The notes beneath the pieces were generated by a model. It did no database searches and was not told where the DNA came from. It worked only from the letters and a program-made list of their open reading frames with translations. Of a DNA stretch of 64,000 nt, positions 52,883 to 63,569 are shown one piece after another; the first letter of the stretch is position 1; each line of letters begins with the position of its first letter. The DNA comes from Ectobius pallidus (lineage: Eukaryota > Arthropoda > Insecta > Blattodea > Ectobiidae): contig CAXKWD010000006.1 in NCBI GenBank assembly GCA_964059195.1, positions 7,990,530 to 8,054,529 on the forward strand. Direction: 5' to 3'. The position numbers and the translations under genes were made by a program.

Positions 52883-55312
52883 TGTCACGTAGCGAATGGC
52901 TACGTGCATAATAGACGATAGCAAACCATTTCTAAACAAAGGAAGGGTTTGGGAGACTTCGATTAATCGATATTGAACCCTGTTATGACTATCGATACTG
53001 CCCTGAATTTATTTTGAATTACAGAAAAAAGAGAAGTGCGCATGCGCCGACGGTGAGTCGACGGGAGAAGAGCTGATCCCAAAAAGACAGTACGAGTACG
53101 TGCCTGACTACGAGAGAGAGAAGTTGAAAAGGCAGAAGGGAGAAGACGAGATTGGGATGTGTGACAGCGGTAGAGGCGTTCTGGCATGATGGTGTGTCAG
53201 ACTTTCATCTAAGGAAATTCTGGTTGTGAACTTCCTTGACACGACTATATGGAGATAGTCATTAATCAGAAGAATACACCAAGTCGGCCAGTACGAGACA
53301 CCGCTACAGCGAACATCAGCTGTGAGAGTGAGTCGTGACTGCTCGCTCTGAATAAGAGCAGATATGGACATCAGGAAGTAATGGAAGACAACTCAGGATC
53401 GGAGGATAAGTTGGACATCACTGGTTGAGTATAATCGTCTAGACTTTTCTTATTGTTTGGGGAGTGAGAAAACTGAGATATTCCTTTTTTTTTAAGGATG
53501 GTTTCTAAGTCATGTATGGCGATTAGACGCCGTATGGTATGATAGAAGAATAGAATAGAAATATAGAAGTGAGAATTCTAGAAGTAAAGTGGTGAAATCC
53601 AGTAATCCAACTATTTTCTATTTCTGGTCTAAGTTAATTATAAAAGAGCAGTCAAGAGCCTAACCGTTGAATGCCACAGATAGATCTCTTCACTTTGGGG
53701 TTTTATGGGTGATTGTCCCACGAATGAATACATAGCTAGGGGTAATTGGTGATGCTCATAGAAACTTTGTTATTTTTGAGACAGGACGCGAGGGGAGTAA
53801 GGAAGAAAGGTAATTAAGGGGCATGCTTAGTACTTCTTACGAGGGCCCCTCCCACTTGGGTTTCTTTCAGGTGACGGGTGACTATCTATAAATAGATTTC
53901 ATGCTGGCCTGTAATGTTAAGTTATATTTTTTTTATAGAGATTTATCTACAAGCGAAGGTGTATGGAATATGGTAGAGGGGGATAAGAAGTGGAAAGATT
54001 GAAGGGCAAAAGAAGGCCTACGAGTGGTAGTGCATTAGGTGTGTACCATTGGAAAATTTACATGTTAGGGTAGAAGTAGAAGTCACTAAAGGGGTTATAG
54101 AGAAGCTTACTAATCTGGGCGTGAATTAGTTTCAGTTAGAATTCTAGGGAATTTAGAAACAAAAGAAGATTGGGTGCCCATGCTAAAGAGTAGTAACGTA
54201 AGAAGTAGGAAAACTAGAATAACCACCAAGTGAATTAAATCAATGGTATAAGCTGAAGGGAACTCTACTTAAAGAAAGAAAGGGGTTAAAAGATAATAGC
54301 TGATGACTGGTCAGGTTAGAAAGAGGAGAGTGAGTTGAAAGATAACAACAAATGATTGGTTAGGTTAGAAAGAGGAGAATAGGTAATTGCGAGTAGTGTA
54401 CTGATGATAAGTAGTTTATTAGCAAGTACTAGAGATTGTAAGGGTGAGGTGAGGGAACGCCGGAAGTATCCCGAATCAAACAAATAAAATCTGGTAGTAG
54501 GCAAGGCCTATACCAGTAACATATAAAGAAAAGAAATTTATGAGAGATTGTGAAAGCCATCGATGTTGGAGGCGAACAACGGCCCCACGTGCCTCTAGGA
54601 GAGAGTGTCAGGGACCTCTGACATCGATTTACAAAATTTTATTTTTGTTTGCGGCCCATTAATATTTTCCCGGTTGCAGGAGAGGAGTCAGATTGTTTGT
54701 AACTCAAGATCTAGACGCCGCTCCTGTATCGGTGGTCTATCGCCACAGTCACTCTGTGGGTATAGGCCTAAACTTCTATTTCTTTCTTCATGAGACTGTC
54801 TTTTCTATCTATCTTTAAATACAATTCTTCATGGACTAAGCTGACTAATAGACTAATATAGGAGACATAGGTGGGATTATTGAGTGTAATCTGTAGAGTA
54901 AGGACTGGATTATGAATTGAAAACCTTTATTTATTCAAGAAAAAAAAACCCAGTATAATATATATATTGAACTATCCTGAAGTTGCAAATGTAAATGACT
55001 ACACAAGTCAGTAGTAAATTAGAAGAATAATACAAGACGTTCTAGTAGATACCTGAAAAAAAAAAGAAAATTAAAGTAATTAATTAAGGATTTGTTATTG
55101 TTGAACAGAGAACGTACTTATATAGTTAAAATTGGGTATACTAACCTTGAATAATCAAATATTATCCTACCAATAAAAGTGTTGAATGGTTAATGTAGTG
55201 TAAATGTAATTTATTGTATATAAGATTGTTATTGTTGAAAAAAGAAAAAAAAATAATATATTAAATAAATTATGGTCGTTGTTAACTTAAAGCAAAGTTA
55301 ACGTGAAGTCCA
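52883..55312 (+). repeat. 5' LTR
   Basis: Begins TGTCACGTAGCGAATGG and ends AACGTGAAGTCCA. Short minus-strand frames inside (52963-53371) also occur in the 3' LTR and are not treated as genes. Confidence 0.95.
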
Positions 55313-55745
55313 CGTAAAGATTTTGGCGCCCATATCGTGGGGCTAAGTAGTGTTAAAACAAAACAGTATTGCTAATTGTTGCAACTTAATTTAGTTAAAA
55401 TTGTTAAATAAAAAAGTATGGCCGTGTGTTGTGCTGCATAAAGTTATCGTGAAGTTCCATATTTTGGTCGTCCATAGCGTGAGGCTGTGATAGTTTCATA
55501 GTAGGATAATTTTGATAGTAATTTTGACCCATAGCGTGGAGCGAGTTGTGTTAAAATTACAAAAGTTTGGCTTGATATAAGAAAAGAAAATAAACATTAA
55601 TCAGTTAGAATTGGAAACTTGAAATACGAGTCATCATATATTTTGGAGCCCATAGTGTGGGTTGAGTTGTGTTGAAATCACATATTTTGATAGCCCATAG
55701 CGTGAGGCAGAGATAGTTTTAAAAGAATTTTGGGAGTTCGGTTAG
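55313..55745 (+). repeat. Primer-binding site and five PBS-like leader repeats
   Basis: TTTTGGCGCCCATATCGTGG at 55321 follows the LTR by about 11 bp and has the TGGCGCC core of many retroelement primer sites. Four degraded versions follow near 55460, 55521, 55637 and 55682, each with a (G/A)CCCATAG(C/T)GTG core and a nearby GTGTTAAAA-like or ATAGTTT stretch. Confidence 0.7.
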
Positions 55746-55910
55746 TATAGCTGCAATTTATTCTCAAAAAAAAAAAAAATAATAATAACATATTTTTGGG
55801 AAAAGAATAATGACTATTGACAAGTAAGGACTTCTATAGATGACTAAGACAGACGACTGAACTATTGTGTTCTAATCTTTTTTTTCCAGTGGTATTGTTA
55901 ATATATAAAT

Positions 55911-57671
55911 ATGGCTACTTATGTTGATCCGTATGCACAAATAAGAGCAGCTGAGTTAACCCAAGCTATTAGGAAGTTGAGGAAGGCGGATTTAGAGGCA
56001 GAATGTGATAGAGTAAAGTTACCGACCACAGGTACAAGGGATGAGTTAAGACAACGCTTGTTAGATTATGCCCGTAAGAACCCTCAGTCATTTCAAGTGT
56101 TAATTACGGCTTTTGCGCTGAGTCAGGAAGTTTTGGAAGAAGATTTAGTTGAACATAATATAACGGTTCCACAAGATTCATATGGAGATGTAGTGTATAC
56201 ATGGGTTAAGTTAATGCGTAGGAAGGCCATGGCTGTAGCTGATTCAGAAGAAGTTGTACCAGTAGTACCATCGTTTACAATTCAGTTAGAGCCGCATAAA
56301 CCAAATACTTTGGATCTGGTTCGTAAATGGAACATTAAATTCAAACCTGGGGATAGTATTTACTTATTTTTGGAGAGATTGGAAGATTTAAAACAAAGTT
56401 CTAAGTTACAGGGTGTAGAGTTATTGTCAGTATTACCCGAAATTTTACAAGATTCAGCTTTACTTTGGTACAGGAACAGATTAACAGATTGGCCTACATG
56501 GGAAGCTTTTTTGAAAGAATTTAGAGAATATTACTTGCCTATTGATGAGGAAGACTCGCTTTTGGATGAGATTAGACAGAGAACGCAAGGTCCTAAAGAA
56601 TCGATTTTTGATTATGTTAATGCTATTCAAACGTTAATGAGGAGGCTAAGTACTCCAATGAGTCCTCAACAAATGATGAAGACTGTTATCAAAAATTTGC
56701 GTCCTGATGTAAAATTGTACCTTAGACCTGCAGAGATTCAAACTATAACAGATTTAATACGTGTAGGTAGACAGTATGAACAAATATTGTTAGATTCTGA
56801 GAGATATATTCCTCCTCCAACGCAGGTTAGAGCTACAATTAAAGAAACGGCTTATAAACCCCAGAGACAAGTTGTTATACCTTCAGTTCATACAGCGTTA
56901 GGAATTCAGGGAAAACAGGAACTTCCATTGTCTGAATTACAAAAGAAACCTAGTGTTAGTTTTTCTGCAAAGACTTGGGATAAGGAACGAAATTCAAGTC
57001 CTGTAAATAATTCTAGAATGGTTAAAGTAACAGAAAATAAAGAGAGACAGGATGAGTCGAGGGATAATGGTAAAAACACCACTTTGCATTTTTCTAATAA
57101 CCAGCGATGTTGGAACTGTGATAAAATAGGACATAGACAGTTCGAGTGTAAGGCACCTCGTAGAGTTACTCCACGCACTACGATTAAATGTTATAATTGT
57201 AATAAGCTTGGACATAGGTCTATTGATTGTAGGATGCCCCAAGAAAGAAAAGTTAGGCCTACAAATTCTTTAAGGCAATTAACTAAAAATCAGGCCTGTG
57301 TGATGTTAAATATAAATCCTACAGATTTGGTTAATGGAGATAGATGTTTTGTTGAAATTTTGCTGGAGGATATTACATTTATTGCTTTAATAGATTCCGG
57401 TTCAGATAAAACTTATGTGGGAGAGAAGGGTGATTTTTTATGTAAAATGTTAGATTTAGCAGTAGAAGAATCTGAAGTTAGGGTGGTGCAACTAGCAGAT
57501 AAAACTTATAGTTCTATAACAGGAGAGAGAACTTTTGAGATGAAATTGCAGGACAGGATCTTTCAGATAAAATGTAAAATTATGCCAAATTTAGCAGTAG
57601 ATATGATTCTGGGCATGGACGTTTTGAAACAAATTGGGTTAGTAGTAGATTTGCAAGATGGGACTTGGTAA
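55911..57671 (+). CDS. gag-pro: Gag-protease of the Ty3/Gypsy element
   Basis: The 586-residue frame has three parts. A SAP-like N-terminus (residues 18-52; LRKADLEAECDRVKLPTTGT) is followed by a capsid-like helical region, then two CCHC knuckles (CWNCDKIGHRQFEC; CYNCNKLGHRSIDC). An aspartic protease has the active site ALIDSGSDKTYV and the second motif LGMDVLKQIG. Gag packages the RNA and the protease matures the particle. The frame ends at TAA 57669-57671, but the same frame stays open into pol. A SAP domain could bind chromatin or DNA; that is inference. Confidence 0.93.
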   Translation: MATYVDPYAQIRAAELTQAIRKLRKADLEAECDRVKLPTTGTRDELRQRLLDYARKNPQSFQVLITAFALSQEVLEEDLVEHNITVPQDSYGDVVYTWVKLMRRKAMAVADSEEVVPVVPSFTIQLEPHKPNTLDLVRKWNIKFKPGDSIYLFLERLEDLKQSSKLQGVELLSVLPEILQDSALLWYRNRLTDWPTWEAFLKEFREYYLPIDEEDSLLDEIRQRTQGPKESIFDYVNAIQTLMRRLSTPMSPQQMMKTVIKNLRPDVKLYLRPAEIQTITDLIRVGRQYEQILLDSERYIPPPTQVRATIKETAYKPQRQVVIPSVHTALGIQGKQELPLSELQKKPSVSFSAKTWDKERNSSPVNNSRMVKVTENKERQDESRDNGKNTTLHFSNNQRCWNCDKIGHRQFECKAPRRVTPRTTIKCYNCNKLGHRSIDCRMPQERKVRPTNSLRQLTKNQACVMLNINPTDLVNGDRCFVEILLEDITFIALIDSGSDKTYVGEKGDFLCKMLDLAVEESEVRVVQLADKTYSSITGERTFEMKLQDRIFQIKCKIMPNLAVDMILGMDVLKQIGLVVDLQDGTW

Positions 57672-60452
57672 TTCAAAGATGAACCAGCAAAAATTTTTCA
57701 ATTTGTTAAGGCTATAGATTTAAAAGAAGAAGATCAACTACATAATATTCTTACTTTACCTACACCTCAGGAAAGGGACAGATTGAATATGTTTTTGGAA
57801 AATCAGTTACAGAAATTTGATCAGTGTACTGGACTTACAGACTTGATTTCTCATGTTATTGATACAGGCGATGCAAAACCTATAAAACAAAGATATTATC
57901 CAGTATCACCCATTTTGGAAAAAGTTATACACGCGGAAATAGATAAAATGTTATTGGAAAAAGTTATAGAGCCTTCAAATTCACCTTGGTCGTCTCCGGT
58001 AGTTATGGTAAAGAAACCAGATAGAACATGGAGGTTCTGCGTAGATTTCAGAAAAGTAAACAATTGTACTAAAAGAGATAGTTATCCTTTGCCATACATT
58101 GAACATGTTTTGAGTAAATTACGACATGCTAGGTATATCAGTACAATAGATTTGAAAAATGGGTATTGGCAAGTTCCATTAGATGAAGCAAGTAAAGAAA
58201 AAACAGCATTTACCGTACCTGGTAGAGGATTGTATCAGTTTCGAGTTATGCCTTTTGGAATCCATAACGCACCAGCCTCGTTTCAAAGATTAGTTGATAC
58301 TATATTAAGAGAAGAGATAGGAGAGAAATGCTTTTGTTATTTGGATGATATAGTACTTATTAGCGAGACATTTGAAGAACATTTGTCCTTGTTAGAAAAA
58401 GTCTTAGAGAAATTAAGAAAAGCTAACCTGAAAATTAATAGGGAAAAATCAAAATTTTGTAGAAGTGAATTAAAATATTTGGGTCATATCATTACTCCAT
58501 TAGGAATTGCTGTAGATTCAGATAAAATCTCGTGTATCCTTGAGTATCCAGCCCCTACAAAAGTCAAGGAAGTACGAGCATTTTTAGGATTGGCTTCTTG
58601 GTACCGACGATTCATTCCATTTTTTTCTGAAGTTGTAAAGCCCCTCACTGCACTTCTGAAAAAGAATCAGAAATGGCGTTGGACTAAGGAATGTCAGGAA
58701 TCTTTTGATGAATTGAAATCGAAATTATCTAGTAGTCCTATATTAACTTGTCCAGATTATACTAAACCCCTAGTGCTACAGACCGACGCTAGTTTTTCAG
58801 GACTAGGAGCAGCATTAATTCAGACAGGAGAGGAAGGAGAGGAAAAAGTAATAGCTTATGCTAGTAGAACTTTAACGGTAGGCGAGCAAAAGTGGGCAAT
58901 AGTTGAGAAGGAATTGTTAGCTATATTGTGGGCAGTTCAAAAGTTTCGTCCTTATTTGGAAGGTTATCATTTTAAAGTATATACTGATCATTTTGCTCTG
59001 AAATGGTTAAATACATTACAGAATCCGACCGGACGATTAGCTAGGTGGAGTTTATTGCTCCAGGAGTATGATTTTGAAGTAATACATAGGCCTGGTAGAT
59101 TACAAAAAGTTCTGGATGCTTTATCTAGAATACACGAAGGGAAAGTTCAAGAGAAAACGGTAGAGGAAGAATTTTGCCTCTTGTTGACTGATAACTCTGG
59201 AGTAGTGGAATGGGAAAATATACAAGATGCTTGGTATATTAAGCGGAAGGAGCAAGTACAAAGTAAACCTAAATTTTGGCCAGATTGGAAGGTCGTAGAT
59301 GAGAAGTTGTACCATTTAAGATTAGATCAGTTAGAACAAACTTTAGAGGGAACAGTAAATAGGTGGAAATTAGTTATTCCACAAGATTTTAGGATTAAAG
59401 TATTGCAGGAATGTCATGATGCACCTACTGCAGGACATATGGGGATAGCTAAAACTTTCTTTAGAATAGCAAACAAGTATTATTGGCCGGGAATGTTTAG
59501 AGATGTTGCTAAGTATGTTACTGCTTGTGAAATATGTCAGAGACAGAAGGTGTTACAAACGGCTCAAGCAGGACCAATGCATTTTTACCAGAAAGAGAAA
59601 CCTTGGATGACTGTAGCTACAGATTTGTTGGGACCTTACCCACGTTCCAAAAAAGGGAACCGATATGTGATTGTATTTCAGGACACCTTTACCAAGTATG
59701 TAGAATGTAAAGCGTTAAGGAAAGCAACCAGTAGAGCAGTTACGGAAGCATTTTATGAATTGATTATCCTTAAATGGGGAATTCCGGGATATTTGCTGAT
59801 GGATAATGGACCGCAATACACTAGTAAATTAATGCGAGAGATAGCTAAAGCTTTTAATATAACTCCTTGTTATTTACCTGTATATTCGCCACAAGGAAAT
59901 CCAGTAGAAAGAGTCAATAGAGTATTGAAAACAATGATTTCTAGTTACATTCAAAAGGATCAAACAGTTTGGGACGTGTATTTGAGAGAATTTAATTTTG
60001 CTATAAATACGGCTAAGCATAGTTCCACTGGATGCACTCCTTATATGCTAAATTATGGGAAGGAGCCTGAAATTATCAGTAGGATTGAAAAGGTGGAAAA
60101 CCAACCGATTCATAAAGAAATTCCAAAAATTTGGGTGGAGAGACTCAATAAATTGAAAACGGTACGTTTAATGGTTAGACATAACTTAGAAACCGCCTAT
60201 AAGAATTCGAGTCATTATTATAATCTTCGGAGGAGAGAGATGAGATTTCGTCCAGGAGATCTAGTGTTAAGAAGAAACTTTAAATTAAGTGATGCCTCAC
60301 AAGCTTATACAGCAGGTTTAAGTGCAAAGTTTGTCGGGCCCTATATTATAAAGAAAAAGTTCAGTGAAAATAGCTACGAACTGACAAACCGTTTTGGTAA
60401 AAAGTTGGGGAAGTGGCACGTCAAAGACTTGAAACCCTTTGTTCCTGGATAA
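57672..60452 (+). CDS. pol: Pol (RT, RNase H, integrase) of the Ty3/Gypsy element
   Basis: The frame is open from the codon after the gag-pro stop, with the first ATG at 57783 (889 residues). RT has WRFCVDFRKVNNCT and the catalytic YLDDIVLIS. RNase H has LQTDASFSGLGAAL and YTDHFALKWL. Integrase has an HHCC finger (ECHDAPTAGHMG...CEICQ) and a DDE core (ATDLLGPYP; MDNGPQYTS; NPVERVNR). Since gag-pro and pol share one frame, expression would need readthrough of the TAA, or the TAA is a recent nonsense mutation. All catalytic motifs are intact. Confidence 0.95.
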   Translation, partial: FKDEPAKIFQFVKAIDLKEEDQLHNILTLPTPQERDRLNMFLENQLQKFDQCTGLTDLISHVIDTGDAKPIKQRYYPVSPILEKVIHAEIDKMLLEKVIEPSNSPWSSPVVMVKKPDRTWRFCVDFRKVNNCTKRDSYPLPYIEHVLSKLRHARYISTIDLKNGYWQVPLDEASKEKTAFTVPGRGLYQFRVMPFGIHNAPASFQRLVDTILREEIGEKCFCYLDDIVLISETFEEHLSLLEKVLEKLRKANLKINREKSKFCRSELKYLGHIITPLGIAVDSDKISCILEYPAPTKVKEVRAFLGLASWYRRFIPFFSEVVKPLTALLKKNQKWRWTKECQESFDELKSKLSSSPILTCPDYTKPLVLQTDASFSGLGAALIQTGEEGEEKVIAYASRTLTVGEQKWAIVEKELLAILWAVQKFRPYLEGYHFKVYTDHFALKWLNTLQNPTGRLARWSLLLQEYDFEVIHRPGRLQKVLDALSRIHEGKVQEKTVEEEFCLLLTDNSGVVEWENIQDAWYIKRKEQVQSKPKFWPDWKVVDEKLYHLRLDQLEQTLEGTVNRWKLVIPQDFRIKVLQECHDAPTAGHMGIAKTFFRIANKYYWPGMFRDVAKYVTACEICQRQKVLQTAQAGPMHFYQKEKPWMTVATDLLGPYPRSKKGNRYVIVFQDTFTKYVECKALRKATSRAVTEAFYELIILKWGIPGYLLMDNGPQYTSKLMREIAKAFNITPCYLPVYSPQGNPVERVNRVLKTMISSYIQKDQTVWDVYLREFNFAINTAKHSSTGCTPYMLNYGKEPEIISRIEKVENQPIHKEIPKIWVERLNKLKTVRLMVRHNLETAYKNSSHYYNLRRREMRFRPGDLVLRRNFKLSDASQAYTAGLSAKFVGPYIIKKKFSENSYELTNRFGKKLGKWHVKDLKPFVPG

Positions 60453-60476
60453 ACATTCTTTAAGGCTGGTAAACTA

Positions 60477-60503
60477 AAAAAAAAAAAAAAAAAAAAAAAA
60501 AAA
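60477..60503 (+). repeat. A-homopolymer run upstream of the PPT
   Basis: About 27 consecutive A between the pol stop and the polypurine tract. Confidence 0.95.
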
Positions 60504-60536
60504 TGTGAACAGTGTTAACATTATTTTTTTTATGGT

Positions 60537-60550
60537 GAGTGGGGGAAGAA
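60537..60550 (+). promoter_or_regulatory. Polypurine tract
   Basis: AGTGGGGGAAGAA directly precedes the TG of the 3' LTR, the expected place for plus-strand priming. Confidence 0.85.
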
Positions 60551-62979
60551 TGTCACGTAGCGAATGGCTACGTGCATAATAGACGATAGCAAACCATTTC
60601 TAAACAAAGGAAGGGTTTGGGAGACTTCGATTAATCGATATTGAACCCTGTTATGACTATCGATACTGCCCTGAATTTATTTTGAATTACAGAAAAAAGA
60701 GAAGTGCGCATGCGCCGACGGTGAGTCGACGGGAGAAGAGCTGATCCCAAAAAGACAGTACGAGTACGTGCCTGACTACGAGAGAGAGAAGTTGAAAAGG
60801 CAGAAGGGAGAAGACGAGATTGGGATGTGTGACAGCGGTAGAGGCGTTCTGGCATGATGGTGTGTCAGACTTTCATCTAAGGAAATTCTGGTTGTGAACT
60901 TCCTTGACACGACTATATGGAGATAGTCATTAATCAGAAGAATACACCAAGTCGGCCAGTACGAGACACCGCTACAGCGAACATCAGCTGTGAGAGTGAG
61001 TCGTGACTGCTCGCTCTGAATAAGAGCAGATATGGACATCAGGAAGTAATGGAAGACAACTCAGGATCGGAGGATAAGTTGGACATCACTGGTTGAGTAT
61101 AATCGTCTAGACTTTTCTTATTGTTTGGGGAGTGAGAAAACTGAGATATTCCTTTTTTTTTAAGGATGGTTTCTAAGTCATGTATGGCGATTAGACGCCG
61201 TATGGTATGATAGAAGAATAGAATAGAAATATAGAAGTGAGAATTCTAGAAGTAAAGTGGTGAAATCCAGTAATCCAACTATTTTCTATTTCTGGTCTAA
61301 GTTAATTATAAAAGAGCAGTCAAGAGCCTAACCGTTGAATGCCACAGATAGATCTCTTCACTTTGGGGTTTTATGGGTGATTGTCCCACGAATGAATACA
61401 TAGCTAGGGGTAATTGGTGATGCTCATAGAAACTTTGTTATTTTTGAGACAGGACGCGAGGGGAGTAAGGAAGAAAGGTAATTAAGGGGCATGCTTAGTA
61501 CTTCTTACGAGGGCCCCTCCCACTTGGGTTTCTTTCAGGTGACGGGTGACTATCTATAAATAGATTTCATGCTGGCCTGTAATGTTAAGTTATGTTTTTT
61601 TTATAGAGATTTATCTACAAGCGAAGGTGTATGGAATATGGTAGAGGGGGATAAGAAGTGGAAAGATTGAAGGGCAAAAGAAGGCCTACGAGTGGTAGTG
61701 CATTAGGTGTGTACCATTGGAAAATTTACATGTTAGGGTAGAAGTAGAAGTCACTAAAGGGGTTATAGAGAAGCTTACTAATCTGGGCGTGAATTAGTTT
61801 CAGTTAGAATTCTAGGGAATTTAGAAACAAAAGAAGATTGGGTGCCCATGCTAAAGAGTAGTAACGTAAGAAGTAGGAAAACTAGAATAACCACCAAGTG
61901 AATTAAATCAATGGTATAAGCTGAAGGGAACTCTACTTAAAGAAAGAAAGGGGTTAAAAGATAATAGCTGATGACTGGTCAGGTTAGAAAGAGGAGAGTG
62001 AGTTGAAAGATAACAACAAATGATTGGTTAGGTTAGAAAGAGGAGAATAGGTAATTGCGAGTAGTGTACTGATGATAAGTAGTTTATTAGCAAGTACTAG
62101 AGATTGTAAGGGTGAGGTGAGGGAACGCCGGAAGTATCCCGAATCAAACAAATAAAATCTGGTAGTAGGCAAGGCCTATACCAGTAACATATAAAGAAAA
62201 GAAATTTATGAGAGATTGTGAAAGCCATCGATGTTGGAGGCGAACAACGGCCCCACGTGCCTCTAGGAGAGAGTGTCAGGGACCTCTGACATCGATTTAC
62301 AAAATTTTATTTTTGTTTGCGGCCCATTAATATTTTCCCGGTTGCAGGAGAGGAGTCAGATTGTTTGTAACTCAAGATCTAGACGCCGCTCCTGTATCGG
62401 TGGTCTATCGCCACAGTCACTCTGTGGGTATAGGCCTAAACTTCTATTTCTTTCTTCATGAGACTGTCTTTTCTATCTATCTTTAAATACAATTCTTCAT
62501 GGACTAAGCTGACTAATAGACTAATATAGGAGACATAGGTGGGATTATTGAGTGTAATCTGTAGAGTAAGGACTGGATTATGAATTGAAAACCTTTATTT
62601 ATTCAAGAAAAAAAAAACCCAGTATAATATATATATTGAACTATCCTGAAGTTGCAAATGTAAATGACTACACAAGTCAGTAGTAAATTAGAAGAATAAT
62701 ACAAGACGTTCTAGTAGATACCTGAAAAAAAAAAGAAAATTAAAGTAATTAATTAAGGATTTGTTATTGTTGAACAGAGAACGTACTTATATAGTTAAAA
62801 TTGGGTATACTAACCTTGAATAATCAAATATTATCCTACCAATAAAAGTGTTGAATGGTTAATGTAGTGTAAATGTAATTTATTGTATATAAGATTGTTA
62901 TTGTTGAAAAAAGAAAAAAAAATAATATATTAAATAAATTATGGTTATTGTTATGCAAAGTAAATTAACGTGAAGTTCA
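60551..62979 (+). repeat. 3' LTR
   Basis: Nearly identical to 52883-55312. The few differences I saw include an A/G change in the TTAT[A/G]TTTTTTTT tract and several bases in the last 50 bp. Confidence 0.95.
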
Positions 62980-63565
62980 GATTTTTGACCCTTATCCTTG
63001 TAATGGTTTGAGAGTCGCTGATTTTTGTGCTAAGTTACATACTTTGGTAGTGAGTATTGAAAAAGGAGAAAAAGAAGAAGCAGAATAAAAAAAAACGAAA
63101 GGTAAATCCGAACCCAACTCCCGTCTCCACTGTTAATTTAAAAGCTAGTCGAGGGGCATGTAGGTACATAGCCTGTGTATCTATAATTTAATTTGTGACT
63201 GGGCTGATATATAACAAAAAGAAAAGAGGAAGCGTATTGATGATGGCGCCCGTTAATAGAAATTTTCATCAATATTATCAAAACTGGGTAATTTGTTAAA
63301 AGAGAGAGAAAGTAGACTGAGAGTAGGAAATTTGCAATCACCCGGTGACAAAGGTAGTCGTACTGAACGTTGGAATGTGGACTATGCAGGCAGTGTTATG
63401 ATGACACGACAGGTGTATGAGTGACTTGGTTTTGTAGGAGTTCAGTAAACTTATATACTACGATTGAGAATAATCACATATTAGTCGTCACAGATTTTGG
63501 CGAAGAATTTTGGCGAAGATTTAATTCAAGAAGTTAGGGAACTTTATAGTATAAAGTAAGAATAG
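62980..63565. other. Possible remnant of another LTR element
   Basis: TTAGTCGTCACA is followed by GATTTTGGCGAAGAATTTTG at about 63480-63510, which resembles an LTR end plus primer-binding site. TGGCGCCC also occurs at 63244. No gag or pol and no clear LTR start, so this is tentative. Confidence 0.25.
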
Positions 63566-63569
63566 CCCG

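Larger units (their letters stand above)
52883..62979 (+). mobile_element. Ty3/Gypsy LTR retrotransposon, near-complete and very young
   Basis: The two LTRs are 2430 and 2429 bp with TGTCACG...CA ends. The order is leader, gag-pro, RT-RNase H-integrase, PPT, LTR. The LTRs differ at only a few positions by eye, mainly near the 3' end. No env gene. The flanks TAGGT and GATTT do not form a duplication, so the right flank may have been altered after insertion. Confidence 0.96.

Noticed and set aside
52963..53371. Two short minus-strand frames repeated at 60631-61039 as genes
   Set aside because: They lie within both LTRs and have no family features.
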